Assembly (NCBI GenBank): GCA_027563935.2
Contig: CM050454.1
Coordinates: 74,606,596 to 74,670,595 of the forward strand
Direction: 5' to 3'
DNA: 64,000 nucleotides
DNA from: Costus lasius
Taxonomy: Eukaryota > Streptophyta > Magnoliopsida > Zingiberales > Costaceae
Positions 10,780 to 21,919 of this stretch are shown here, piece by piece. A model generated the notes under the pieces. That model was not told the DNA's origin and did not search any database. It saw only the letters and a list, made by a program, of their open reading frames with translations. The translations under genes and the position numbers were made by a program. Numbering within the stretch: the stretch's first letter is position 1; each line of letters begins with the position of its first letter.

Positions 10780-12162
10780 TGCATCTAGGGCGTGTAGCGA
10801 GGTCTGGTTGAGACACTACTGAACACACTTGAGTTAGGCCCGGGGTCACACCCGCTTGCCAAAACTCATGGGGGTAGTTCAGCCCTTGGCGCATGCATGG
10901 TTGACCATTAGGTCAACTCGGGTCAGTTAGGACTCGGTGCATGCAAGGGCAAAGGATCTAACTAGATGGATGAGTGGATCCCCATCAATGCACCATTGTA
11001 AGGTTGTAGGGCTCATAAGGAAATTAAAATTGATGCCATGGGGTTTTCAAAACTTTTAATTTCAAGATGATTGGATCACATGTTGATTGAACCATATGCT
11101 TGTCTATTTAGTCTTATGTGGGTTGCCCATTTGTGTGCTGTGCTGGGGCCTGCGTGCCTGGACTTAAAAAAAATTGTAAATTAATTTGTGATCTGCGAAT
11201 CACATTGTACTTAATTTATAATATGTTGTTGACCTGCGAGTCAATCTTGTCTAGATAGATCAAATGTACTTTGATTAGACAAGAACAAAGGCACACATCC
11301 AAGAGGGGCATTCACCTGGTGGTGCACCTGTGGTGCTCTTGGCGCTAGGGCACTGGGTTGGACCAGATGAGATGCAATGAAGCTCAAGTGAAGACTTAAG
11401 TAATATTAAGGTCTTACTAGGGTTCATGGGCTTTTACCACATAAGATCATGCTTTCTACTTATTGCTAATAATTAGAATTGCATATTTATGTTTATCTTC
11501 TGCTATAGCCATAGGACATGCCTGATAGTAAGAAGATAAAAGACCGTTAAAATCCAACGCTAACATATCAAGCTCGTAAGCCTTCTGACGCGAAACCTCA
11601 CCTTTCTGACTATCGTTGGAGCCGTGTTGAACCCACTCAGTGGGCACGTCCATCTATCTTCAGACGGTGCTGGATTTCACCTGCGTGTTACAGAGTTGGG
11701 ATTTATCCCCTCTCGTTGCTCAGCATAGCACGTGGTGGTCCAGGGAGTAGGTCAGGTCAGCTTGACCATGTAGACTACATATGTGGCGCATATGGTAGCA
11801 CATGGAGGCAGCCATCTCTGGGATCAGAGACTGTGTTGTACCAACTCAGTTGGCACAGTCTGCTGGATTGCCAAGATGAAGGGGAATCGCACGGGTTGGC
11901 GATTGGCTGGGAGAGCCTACCAGAAACTAGTGCTTGTCATCTCTGTGCATCTTATCTCGCCTGAGCGGGACGCGGAGACCAAGTATGAAATCTGGATCCC
12001 ATCTCACTAAAAGAGTGTTACTCTTTCGGACTGTTTACTGGATTTTTCAGTCAGACAAAATAGTGAGAAAAGAATCTTTCTTAAAGTCCTGGATTGATTC
12101 TGAAACATTGATACTAACCTTGCTGTTCTTGCTTGTTGTAGATTCCTGCAGCAACGAACACC

Positions 12163-15100
12163 ATGAGCTTCAATGTGCGATCCCTACTGGAAAGGGAGAA
12201 GTTTGCTGGGCCGAACTTCTCTGACTGGTTCGGACACCTTAAGATCGTTCTTAAGGCAGAGAGGAAACTGTATGCCCTCGAGACGGCGATACCGCCGCAG
12301 CCCGCTCCGAACGCCGCAAGGGCGGTTCGGGATGCCTATGAAAAGCACGTCAATGATAGCATTGATGTCGCTTGCCTGATGCTAGCGTCTATGACGCCAC
12401 CGCTGCAGCGTCAGCATGAGGATATGTCGGCTATAGAAATTATAGCGAACCTCAAGATGCTGTATGCTGCACAGGCGAGGACAGAACGCTATAATCTGAC
12501 AAAGCTCTTCTTTCAGAGCAAACTGGCTGAGGGGAGCCCAGTGGGAGCTCACGTGCTCAAAATGATTGGGCACAAGGAGGCTCTGGAGAAACTGGGGCAT
12601 ACCGTCAACCAGGAGCTTGCTGTAGATATTATTCTGCAGTCTCTTCCGCCTTCTTTCGATGCGTTCATCATTAACTTTAATATGAACAAAATCGATTGTA
12701 CGCCGGCAGAGCTGCTGAATATGCTCTTGACTACTGAGGAAACTCTGAAGGGCAAGCCTTCAACCTCTGTCTTAATGGTTCCTTTTAGGAACAAGAAGAA
12801 GGGGAAGAAGGGCAAGGCCCCTGTCAAGAATTACAGCAAGGCCCTGAAACAGAAGGTGAAGCGGTCGAAGGACAACAGGTGTTTCCACTGTGGCCAGCTG
12901 GGTCACTGGAAAAAGGACTGTAAAGCGCTCCAAGGAGATAAGAGGGGAAGCATCGCTTCTGGCTCAGGTATATACGTGACGGAAGTCATGGTTTCATCTT
13001 CTTCTATATCATGGGTGTTGGACACTGCATGTGGAGTTCACATTTGTTCAAATGTGCAGGAACTCAAGAGAAGAAGGCAGGTGGGACAGCATGAGGTAGA
13101 CCTACGCGTTGGAAACGGGGCACGGGTTGCTGCGGTTGCTGTAGGAGACTATTTCATTACTTTACCATCTGGCATTGTATTAGAATTAAACAATTGTTAT
13201 TTTGTACCCAGTATTACCAAGAATATTATCTCTATTCCTGCTCTTGTCAGGAAAGGATTTGCCTTTGAATGCAAGATTTCAAAGTGTATTTTGACTTATG
13301 ATAATATTGTGTATGCCACTGGTTCAATTAACAATGGGTTATTCATGTTGGACATGGAATATTCTATACAAAACATTGATAATAAGAAAGCCAAGTATGC
13401 TGATGACAGCACCTTGCTATGGCATAGTCGTTTAGGCCATATAAACGAGAAGCGCATTAAGCGGTTGCATGAACATGGACTGCTGGGATCATTCTCCTAT
13501 GAGGAGATTGATACATGCAAAGCTTGTTTGATGGGTAAAATGACGAAGTCTCCTTTTCCTCACAAAGGTCAGAGGACTTCAGGTTTACTTGACCTTATAC
13601 ACAGTGATGTGTGTGGGCCATTTAGTAAACATGCCAGAGGTGGCTATCAGTACTTCATTACCTTTACTGATGATTTCAGTAGGTATGGGTATGTCTATTT
13701 GATGAGACATAAAAGTGAATCTTTTGACAAGTTCAAAGAGTTCAAAAATGAAGTACAAAATCAGTTAGGCAGAAATATCAAGGCACTTCGTTCTGATCGA
13801 GGTGGTGAATACCTAAGTCATGCATTTACTGACTATCTGAAAGAGTGTGGGATTATCTCACAGCTCACTCCGCCAGGAACACCGCAATGGAATGGTGTGT
13901 CCGAGAGGAGAAATAGAACGTTACTTGATATGGTTCGTTCTATGATGAGTCAGGCTACTCTTCCATACTCCTTTTGGGGTTTTGCACTGGAAACAGCTGC
14001 AAAGGTACTAAACCGAGTGCCATCCAAGGCAGTTTCAAAGACGCCATATGAGTTATGGTACGGGAAACAGCCTAGCTTGACGTTTATCAGGATCTGGGGT
14101 TGCGAGGCTTATGTCAAAAAGCTCGCCTCTGGGAAACTAAAGAGCAGATCTGATAAATGTATCTTTGTCGGTTACCCTAAGGAAACTAAGGGTTATTATT
14201 TCTACGATCCCAAAGAGAACAAGATATTTGTTGCTCGGACGGCCATATTTCTTGAGAAGGAGTTTCTTCTGCAAGAGGCCAGTGGGAGAGAAATAAAGCT
14301 GGATGAGATTCCAGAGGAAGGACAAAGTAGTCAGGCAGAGTTGGATGTGCCTGAGCCAGTAGATCAGGTTACTGAACAACCTGAGGCTCAGATATCACGG
14401 GAACCGCGAAGATCGGGTAGGATCCGTCGACAGCCTGAGCGCTATGACGGAGTCTACATCATTGATAATGATGAACCCCTAACTTATGCGGATGCGGTCA
14501 GTGGACCGGAGTCAGCTAGGTGGCTTGATGCTATGCGAGCCGAGATGGACTCCATGTCAGATAACCAAGTCTGGGATTTGGTTGATCCGCCTCCGGGAGT
14601 AATCCCTATAGGCTGTAAATGGATCTTCAAGAAGAAGATTGACATGGATGGTAACGTGGTTACCTATAAAGGCAGGCTAGTTGCGAAAGGTTTCAAACAA
14701 ATCTACGGGATAGATTATGATGAAACTTTCTCTCCTGTAGCCATGTTTAAGTCTATTCGGATTCTTTTCGCGATAGCTGCATATTACGATTATGAGATCT
14801 GGCAGATGGATGTGAAAAACAGCTTTCCTTAATGGAAATCTGGATGAGGATGTGTATATGACACAACCGGAAGGTTTCAACAATCCAGCAGATCGTCATA
14901 AAATATGCAAGTTAAAGAAGTCCATATATGGACTTAAACAAGCATCAAGAAGCTGGAATATTCGTTTTGATGAATCAATCTCTGAGTTTGGTTTCATCAA
15001 GAACAAAGATGACCCGTGTGTATATAAGAGGTTTAGTGGGAGCGTAATTACATTCCTAATCCTCTACGTCGATGATATCTTAATCATTGGAAATGATATT

Positions 15101-16048
15101 CCTGAATTGCATGCTGTTAAGGCATGGTTAGGAAAATGTTTCCAGATGAAAGATTTAGGAGAAGCAGCCTATGTACTAGGTGTGAAGATCTACAGGGATA
15201 GATCTAAAAGGCTTCTCGGGCTGTGCCAGAGTACTTACATCGATAAGGTCCTGGAGAGATTCCATTTAGAGAATTCTAAACGTGGATATCTTCCAGTCAG
15301 ACATGGTCTGAATCTTTCGAAGAGTCAGTGTCCACAAACACAGACTGAGAAAGATGAAATGGACAATACGCCTTATGCTTCGGCTATTGGGTCCATTATG
15401 TATGCGATGTTGTGTACTCGCCCAGACGTCGCTTACGGGTTAAGCGTGACCAGTCGATTCCAAAGTAATCCAGGTTTGGCGCACTGGATTGCGGTCAAGA
15501 ACATTTTAAAATATCTGCGGAGGACCAAAGATATGTTCTTGATATATGGTGGTCAGGAAGAACTCAGTATAGAGGGATATACTGACGCTTCGTTCCAGTC
15601 GGACCAGGATGATTTCCGATCGCAATCAGGCTATGTTTTTAGCTTGAATGGTGGAGCAGTGGTGTGGAAGAGTTTCAAACAGTCAACTGTTGCTGATTCC
15701 ACAACAGAAGCCGAGTATGTTGCAGCCTCGGAAGCATCTAAGGAGGCAGTGTGGATTCGTAAGTTCGTGAGAGAACTTGGTGTCGTTCCTTCGAGTGCAG
15801 ATCCTTTGGTTATCTTCTGTGATAACACTGGAGCCATCGCACAAGCAAAGGAACCGCGGTCGCACCAGAAGTCCAAGCAGATACAGAGACGGTTTCACTT
15901 GATCCGGGAGATCATTGATCGAGGCGAGATCAAAATATGCAAGGTTCATACAGATGACAATCTGGCAGACCCACTTACCAAGCCTCTGGCGCAGCAGAAG
16001 CATGTGAAGCACTGTAATAATATGGGTTTGAGATTTCTCAACCATTAG
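12163..16048 (+). pseudogene. gag-pol: E2 gag-pol, single frameshift in RT
   Basis: Gag, zinc knuckle, protease and integrase are intact in the first open part (12163-14832, 889 codons). One extra base in the A-run at 14815-14819, just after the first RT catalytic Asp, shifts the frame to a stop at 14830-14832. The rest of RT (including YVDD) and RNase H continue in another frame from 14852 to the normal end at 16048. Undoing one base would align it fully with E1. Because the LTRs are nearly identical, the insertion is recent. The extra A either arose at reverse transcription, arose soon afterwards, or is a homopolymer sequencing error. Confidence 0.92.
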
Positions 16049-16057
16049 ATTAAGTGC

Positions 16058-16067
16058 AAGTGGGAGA
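16058..16067 (+). promoter_or_regulatory. E2 polypurine tract
   Basis: AAGTGGGAGA directly precedes the 3' LTR. Confidence 0.85.
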
Positions 16068-16068
16068 T

Positions 16069-17801
16069 TGTTGGGGTATGCCCTTAAGGCTAATGTTTGA
16101 GGCCTTGGGATTGTATTAGTATCATGTAATAAACTCTTAAGTTTATAAAGGCATGGTTATTATTCAGGTTGTTACCTTGTCTGCTGTAATAAGTGTACTT
16201 CTGAATACTGTCTCAAAGCTGTTCAGCTAGGCTGACAGGCTATATGTCCTTAGTCGAGATATCTTGGTGAACATGAGACAGCCTTGATATGATTGAGACT
16301 AATATGAGTGCTAATCTTATAGGATGCTTCGAGCATGGAATAAGACGTAGACTCATGGGTACATTGGATGTACTGGACAGACCCTACTGGGATATTCCAT
16401 TGCTTGTCACAATGTGAATGATCCTTGTAAGCAGCAAGTGGCACATGTCCTCTGACTTGAGATCACTTGTGTTTCTGAATGATGATTGTCATTGTCTTGA
16501 GGTAGTTCAATATCATTTGAAACATAATGATTATAGACTATCTTGGATGGTGAGCTTGAATCAGGTTAGGGCACTAGTGATAGACATAGGATTGCCGTCT
16601 CCTTGTTTAAGGAGTGTAGTGTTCTAAGGGCCCCCCTATATGAGATGATTGAGATAGTGTATGGCCATACCCAGATGACTATGTGCATCTGATCTAATCA
16701 TGCTCATCGTATTGGAGTTACAAGCTTGACCCGCTTGTCCAATAAGAACATCCAGTGGCAAAGGACACATGTATGCCTTGTGAATTGAGTCACACTTGTG
16801 CTATGGTTTGGGAGTAGTCTTGGAAGACTCTTTCCTTTATATCGGGAGACAGTGATGTGTTGCTAGATACCCCTCACTGATCGTGATAACGTAAGTTATC
16901 GTTACCGACATTTAAAGGAAACCCTCAGGGTCGCACAATTTGGTGATATGGCTTCCTTAAGTCAGATCGTGTGGACTGAATTGTTTTGGTTCAGTTTAAA
17001 GAGATTTAATCTCTGATTGTAAGTGAGATCTGGTCTGATCATGTTTGATTGATTAGAGCTTTAGATCGGTAAGCTTCGATCGAGAGAGATGATGCTAGAT
17101 CGATGCGATCAGAAGCGTCAGATGATGAATGGTCAGATCTAGGACCTTGGGGTCTAATTTGATCTAGACTTAATTTATGGGCTGATTTGGTTTCGCTATT
17201 GAACCAAGGATATTGAACCGGCTCATGGGTTGAGCGCTTGGTTCAAGAGGGAGAAGAGGTTGCGTTTGGTTCATGGAAACATGAACGCCAACTCTTAATC
17301 GTTGCCAATTTTGGAAAGTTCCAAAAGCATAACGCATATGCGTTCATGGCTTGATGTCTCTCTAATGCTTTTCGGTTTTGTTTCTTGGACGTGGTTTTGG
17401 AACGGCTTGCTCGTGTGGAAGGCATCGTTCTTGCGCCAAGGAAGAAGAGCTCTCGAAAAGAAGGAAGCCCTTTTCATCTAATCTCCTACACACGGTTGGA
17501 AAAGCTTGGCAATCTTGCTAGCACAAGAGTTGCGCAAGGAGGAAGCTTTCATCCCTTGTGTGTGATTTCTTTGGAGAAGATCCCTTCGATCTTTCTTCTT
17601 CCAAGCCGCACCTTCCCATGGCCATGGTAATGAATCTCTCACTTGTTATTCAAGTTGATTATATGAAAGTATAGAATGCGATCTTATGTGGAAACCCTAA
17701 TTCCGCTGCTATGAGAAAGAAACATATGACTTGCGCCCCCCTCATGAAAGGGGTTCTTCTCATAATAGGTTTTGCGCTCCCCTCCTGAAAGGGTTCCATC
17801 A
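16069..17801 (+). repeat. E2 3' LTR (1733 bp)
   Basis: Same length as the 5' LTR, with two differences seen by eye. It ends TTCCATCA and is followed by the AGTCT duplication. Confidence 0.95.
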
Positions 17802-17806
17802 AGTCT

Positions 17807-18090
17807 CTGGTGCGTCATGGTTTCCCAAACTTGATCTTCGTAGCGGCTATCACCAAGTCAGCATCCGCGAAGGTGATGATTGGAAGACCACATTCAAGAC
17901 TAATGATAGTCTTTACGAGTCGCTCGTCATGCCATTCGGGTTGTCTAACGCACCATCCACATTTATGCGCCTCATGACCCAAGTTCTCAAGCCCTACATG
18001 GGCAAGTTCCTGGTCGTCTATTTTGACGACATTCTGATTTTTATTCGGTCCCGTGAGGAGCACTTGGAGCATCTTCGCTCCACCTTTGAT
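17807..18090 (+). pseudogene. G0: decayed Ty3/gypsy RT, continuation
   Basis: This continues the RT interrupted at 8605. Visible motifs are [27 protein letters not shown] and YFDDILIF (catalytic Asp pair about 18025-18030), then REEHLEHL. The stretch is open, so the stops of this relic lie in the gag-protease part. It is cut at 18090 by E6; the rest of RT, RNase H and integrase should lie beyond the right edge of the window. Confidence 0.85.
18086..18090. repeat. Left target site of E6 (TTGAT), partner outside window
   Basis: These are the five bases before the E6 5' LTR. The second copy would lie after the E6 3' LTR, which runs off the window end, so it cannot be checked here. Confidence 0.5.
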
Positions 18091-18407
18091 TGTTGGGGTA
18101 TGCCCTTAAGGCTAATGTTTGAGGCCTTGGGATTCTTTCAGTATCATGTATAAACTCTTATGTTTATAAAGGCAATGGTTGTTATTCAGTTTGTTACATT
18201 GTCTGCTGCAATAAGTGTGCTTCTGAATAATGTCTCAATGCTGTTCAGCTTGGCTGACATGCTGTAATGTCCTTAGTCGAGATATCTTGGTGAACATGAG
18301 ACAACCTTGATATGATTGAGACTAATATGTGTTCTAATCTTATAGGATGCTTCGAGCATGGAATAAGATGTAGACTCATGGGTACATTGGATGTACTGGA
18401 CAGACCC
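18091..18407 (+). repeat. E6 5' LTR, first part (317 bp)
   Basis: Starts TGTTGGGGTATGCCC and breaks off after GACCC where E3 inserted; it continues at 45739. Nearly identical to the first 317 bp of the E3 LTR, so the two elements are close relatives. Confidence 0.93.
18403..18407. repeat. Target site duplication of E3 (GACCC)
   Basis: GACCC at 18403-18407 and again at 45734-45738. Uninterrupted LTRs of the family carry one GACCC followed by TACT, exactly as on the right side. Confidence 0.96.
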
Positions 18408-20100
18408 TGTTGGGGTATGCCCTTAAGGCTAATGTTTGAGGCCTTGGGATTCTTTCAGTATCATGTATAAACTCTTATGTTTATAAAGGCAATGGTTGTT
18501 ATTCAGTTTGTTACATTGTCTGCTGCAATAAGTGTGCTTCTGAATAATGTCTCAATGCTGTTCAGCTTGGCTGACATGCTGTAATGTCCTTAGTCGAGAT
18601 ATCTTGGTGAACATGAGACAGCCTTGATATGATTGAGACTAATATGTGTTCTAATCTTATAGGATGCTTTGAGCATGGAATAAGATGCAGACTCATGGGT
18701 ACATTGGATGTACTGGACAGACCCTACTAGGATATTCAATTGCTTGTCACAATGTGAATAATCCTTGTTTGCAACAAGTGCCACATGTCCTCTGACTTGA
18801 GATCACTTGTGTTTCTAAATGATGATTGTCATTGTTTTGAGGTAGTTCAATATCATTTGAAACATAATGGTTATAGACTATCTTGGATAATGATCATGAG
18901 TCAGGTTAGGACACTAGTGATAGATATAGGATTGCCGTCTCCTTGATTGGAGTGTGATGTTCTAAAGGGGCCCCCTTGAATGAGATGATTGAGAAAGTGT
19001 ATGGCCATACCCAGATGACTATGTTCATCTGATCTAATCATTCTCATCATATTGGAGTTACAGGCTTGACACGCTTGTCCAATAAGAACATCCAGTGGCA
19101 AAGGAAACATGTATGCCTTGTGAAGTGGATTCACACTTGTGCTGTGGTTTGGGTGTAGTCTTGGAAGACTCTTTCCTTTATATCGGGAGACAGTGATGTG
19201 TTGCTAGATACCCTTCACTGATCGTGATAACGTGAGTTGTCGTTACCGACATTTAAAGAAAACCCTTAGGGTCGCACAATTTGATAATATGGCTTACTTA
19301 AGTCAGATCGTATGGACTGAATTGTTTTGGTTCAGTTTAAAGGGATTTAATCTCTGATTGTAAGTGAGATCTGGTCTGATCATGTTTGATTGATTAGGGC
19401 TTAAGATCGGTAAGCTTTGATTGAGAGAATGGATGCTAGATCGGTGAGATCAAGAGCATCAAGAGATGAACGGTTAGATCTTGAACCTTTAGGGTTTATT
19501 GTGATCTAGACCATGGCTTGGGTTAATTGGTCTTTGAACCAAACCAAATTGAACCAGCTCATCAAGTGAGCGCATGGTTCATGGGAGAAGAGATTTGCGA
19601 TTTGTTCATGAGCGCATTTCATGATGAGAAGTGGTTTTGCTATTTTTAGATAGCATGTCACTTACGTGACCACATCTCACGTCGCCTCTCTTCACGCCTC
19701 CCTCTCGCCCTCTTGTCGCCTGTTGGTTTTTGGTTCTTGACACATTCTTGTGGTAGAGCTTCTTGATGACAAGGGAGAGGTCTCGCCAAGCAAGGAAAAT
19801 CTTCTCTTCCCTTTCATACGACAAAGACCTTTGAAGAACCTTGCTAGCACAAGGATCAACAAAGAGTAGGCGGCATCACCTTGTGTGCGTCACTTTTGGA
19901 GAAGATCCCTTTCGATCTTTGCTTCCAAGGCACCATCCAAAGGATGGCGATGGTATGATCCTTCTTATGTTTTCAATCGGGGTTTTTGTAGTTGATCATA
20001 TCTCATGCAATCGATCCCTAGAAATCCATTCCGCTCCTTTAAAACCTCCATATGCGCCAGTAGGGTTTCTCCCCCCCCCCCCTTGTTGAGGGGACTTTCA
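18408..20100 (+). repeat. E3 5' LTR (1693 bp)
   Basis: Runs from TGTTGGGG to GGGGACTTTCA. Near its end ATGGCGATG (19944-19952) is followed by GTATGA. The U5 end has a 12-C run and a CCCC-TTGTTGA-GGGG hairpin. Confidence 0.95.
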
Positions 20101-20102
20101 AC

Positions 20103-20114
20103 TGGTATCAGAGC
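20103..20114 (+). promoter_or_regulatory. E3 primer-binding site
   Basis: TGGTATCAGAGC, two bases after the LTR, the standard plant initiator tRNA-Met complement. Confidence 0.92.
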
Positions 20115-20417
20115 GAGGTTCTTATGCATGTTAATATGATTGCTATGTTTGATTTGTGATCCATGTTTGCGCCATATTGCTAGATCTATAGGTTACATGC
20201 GAAAACTTACATGTTGTATATTAATCTTGGCGCATGTATGAAGGTAGCGCTTCTTTCATATTGTTGTTGATGTTTTTCACAAAACTTAATGACTTGCGCG
20301 CTTACCATTAGATCTAAGTGGCGCCTACTTTAAACCCTTAGACGGGTTATTAGGGTTGAAGTCACTGTCTAGTCAAGATCCAACCAGTCTGATCAGACTA
20401 TCTGACAGCCCAGATGG

Positions 20418-20466
20418 GTCGACCAGATGGCACCTGTGCGCAAGCACGAGGTGGCTATAGGTCGAC
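20418..20466 (+). other. E3 conserved leader hairpin with GCAA loop
   Basis: GTCGACC/GGTCGAC outer arms, GGCACCTGTGC and GCACgAGGTgGC inner arms with single bulged Gs (lower case), GCAA loop. Length of 49 nt as in four other copies. Confidence 0.6.
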
Positions 20467-21000
20467 TGCGGACAGGCGTGTAGCGATGTCTAGTTGAGAC
20501 AACCTGTGAACGCACATGGTTTAGGCCCGGGGTCACACCCGCTTGCCAGAACTCATGAGGTCGTTCAGCCCTTGGCGCATGCATGATTGACCATTTGGTC
20601 GACTCAAGTCAGTTAGGACTTGGTGCATGCAAGGGCAGTGGATCTGACTAGGTCTGATGAGTGGATCCCTAATAATGGACCGTTGTAAGGTAGTAGGGCA
20701 CATAAGGAAAAATAAAATGATGCCAATGCGGTTTTTCAAAATTTTATTTTCATATTGGATCACATGTTGATTGTAAGCATATGCTTGTTTATTTAATCTT
20801 ATGTGGGCTGCCCGTGTTAATGTGTGCTGTGCTGGGGCCTGCGAGCCTGGATTAATTATAAATTATTATTTTTGTGATCTGCGCATCACATTTTAATTAA
20901 TTTATTATGTAATTGACCTGCGTGTCAATCTTGTCTAGATAGATTAAATTGTAATTTTAATCAGACAAGAGCATAGAGCACACATGGCATTGGCGCATGC

Positions 21001-21055
21001 AGCAGTGGCTTGACCAGGTGGGAGGTCTAGGGTTCGACCCTAGGACAGGCGCATT
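21001..21055 (+). other. tRNA/SINE-like module in E3 leader
   Basis: A box-like TGGCTTGACCAGG is followed about 12 nt later by box B-like GGTTCGACCCT (21031-21041), which sits in a short stem resembling a T arm. Present in E3 and E4, partly in E5, absent from E2 and E6. No complete tRNA fold is seen. Confidence 0.4.
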
Positions 21056-21919
21056 TACCTGTTGGGCGCACCTGAGCTGCAAAGGGCGCTAGGGCCCTGG
21101 GTTGGGCCAGATGAGATGCAAAAGACCCATGAAGAGCTCAAGTGAAGACTTAAGTTAAAATTAAGGTCTCACTTAGGGTTAATGGGCTTTTACCACATAA
21201 GATCAGCATGCTTTCTACTTATCATTTTTATAATTAGAATTGCATGATTTAATCTTCTGCTATCGCCATAGGGTTTGCATGATAGTTAAGAAGATAAAAG
21301 ACCGTTAAAATCCAACGCTATAATATCAAGCACGTAACCCTTCTGACGCGAAACCTCACTGTTCTGACTATCGTTGGGGCCGTGTTGTACCCACTCAGTG
21401 GGCACGGCCATCTATCTTCAGACGGTGTGTGATTACACCTGCGTGTTACAGGGAAGGGATTTATCGCTTCTCGTTGCTCAGCATAGCACGTGGTGGTCCG
21501 GGAGTAAGTCAGGTCAGCTTGACCATGTAGGCTACATATGGGGCATATGTTAGCTATATGGAGGCAGCCATCTGTGGGATCAGAGACTGTGTTGTACCAA
21601 CTCAGTTGGCACAGTCTGCTAGATTGCCCAGATGAAGGGGAATCGCATGGGTTGGCGATTGGCAGGGACTGCCTACCAGAAATTAGTGCTTGTACTCTCT
21701 GTGCATCTTATCTCGCCTGAGCGGGACGCGGAGACCAAGTATGAAATCTGGATCCCATCTCACTAAAAGAGTCTTACTCTTTCGGACTGTTTTAATGGAT
21801 TTTTCAGTCAGATAAAATAGTGAGAAAAGAATCTTCCTTAAAGTCCTGGATTGATTCTAAACATTGATACTGACCTTGCTGTTCTTGCATTGTTGTAGAT
21901 TCCTGCAGCAACGAACACC

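Larger units (their letters stand above)
10164..12141 (+). other. E2 putative leader intron
   Basis: The donor-like GTAATG follows ATGGCCATG. The acceptor is TACTAAC (12112-12118), a pyrimidine-rich tract and TTGTAG ending at 12141. Splicing would join the LTR start codon to gag in frame and remove the PBS and leader. TACTAAC is an exact match to the strict branch-point consensus. Splicing itself is inferred. Confidence 0.6.
10339..12162 (+). other. E2 leader
   Basis: 1824 nt without supported coding sequence. It contains the 12-bp palindrome GTCTGATCAGAC at 10700-10711, the 49-nt hairpin at 10731-10779, and the palindrome pair near 11629-11647 and 11838-11856. It lacks the tRNA-like module present in E3 and E4. 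Confidence 0.75.
8606..17801 (+). mobile_element. E2: complete Angela/BARE-like copia element in G0 RT (9196 bp)
   Basis: It has two 1733-bp LTRs, PBS, leader, gag-pol with one frameshift, polypurine tract and a perfect 5-bp duplication. I see only two differences between its LTRs (T/G near 8956 vs 16419, C/T near 10302 vs 17763), which makes it the youngest copia insertion in the window. It belongs to a slightly different subfamily from E3/E6, with LTRs about 40 bp longer. Confidence 0.95.
19953..21898 (+). other. E3 putative leader intron
   Basis: Donor-like GTATGA directly after ATGGCGATG. The acceptor is TACTGAC, a pyrimidine-rich tract and TTGTAG ending at 21898. The joined exons keep the gag frame open. 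Unspliced RNA would read M-A-M-V-stop from the LTR ATG. Confidence 0.62.
20101..21919 (+). other. E3 leader
   Basis: 1819 nt without supported coding sequence. In order: PBS, palindrome 20387-20398, 49-nt hairpin 20418-20466, three hairpins 20873-20968, tRNA-like B-box module 21001-21055, palindrome pair 21387-21405 and 21594-21612, branch point and acceptor. Confidence 0.75.

Noticed and set aside
18091..18740. Apparent tandem duplication of an LTR start (18091 and 18408)
   Set aside because: The GACCC pair at 18403-18407 and 45734-45738 shows that E3 inserted into the E6 LTR; it is nesting, not tandem duplication.
21031..21041. A tRNA gene in the E3 leader
   Set aside because: Only box-like motifs and a T-arm-like stem are present; no acceptor or anticodon arm can be drawn.
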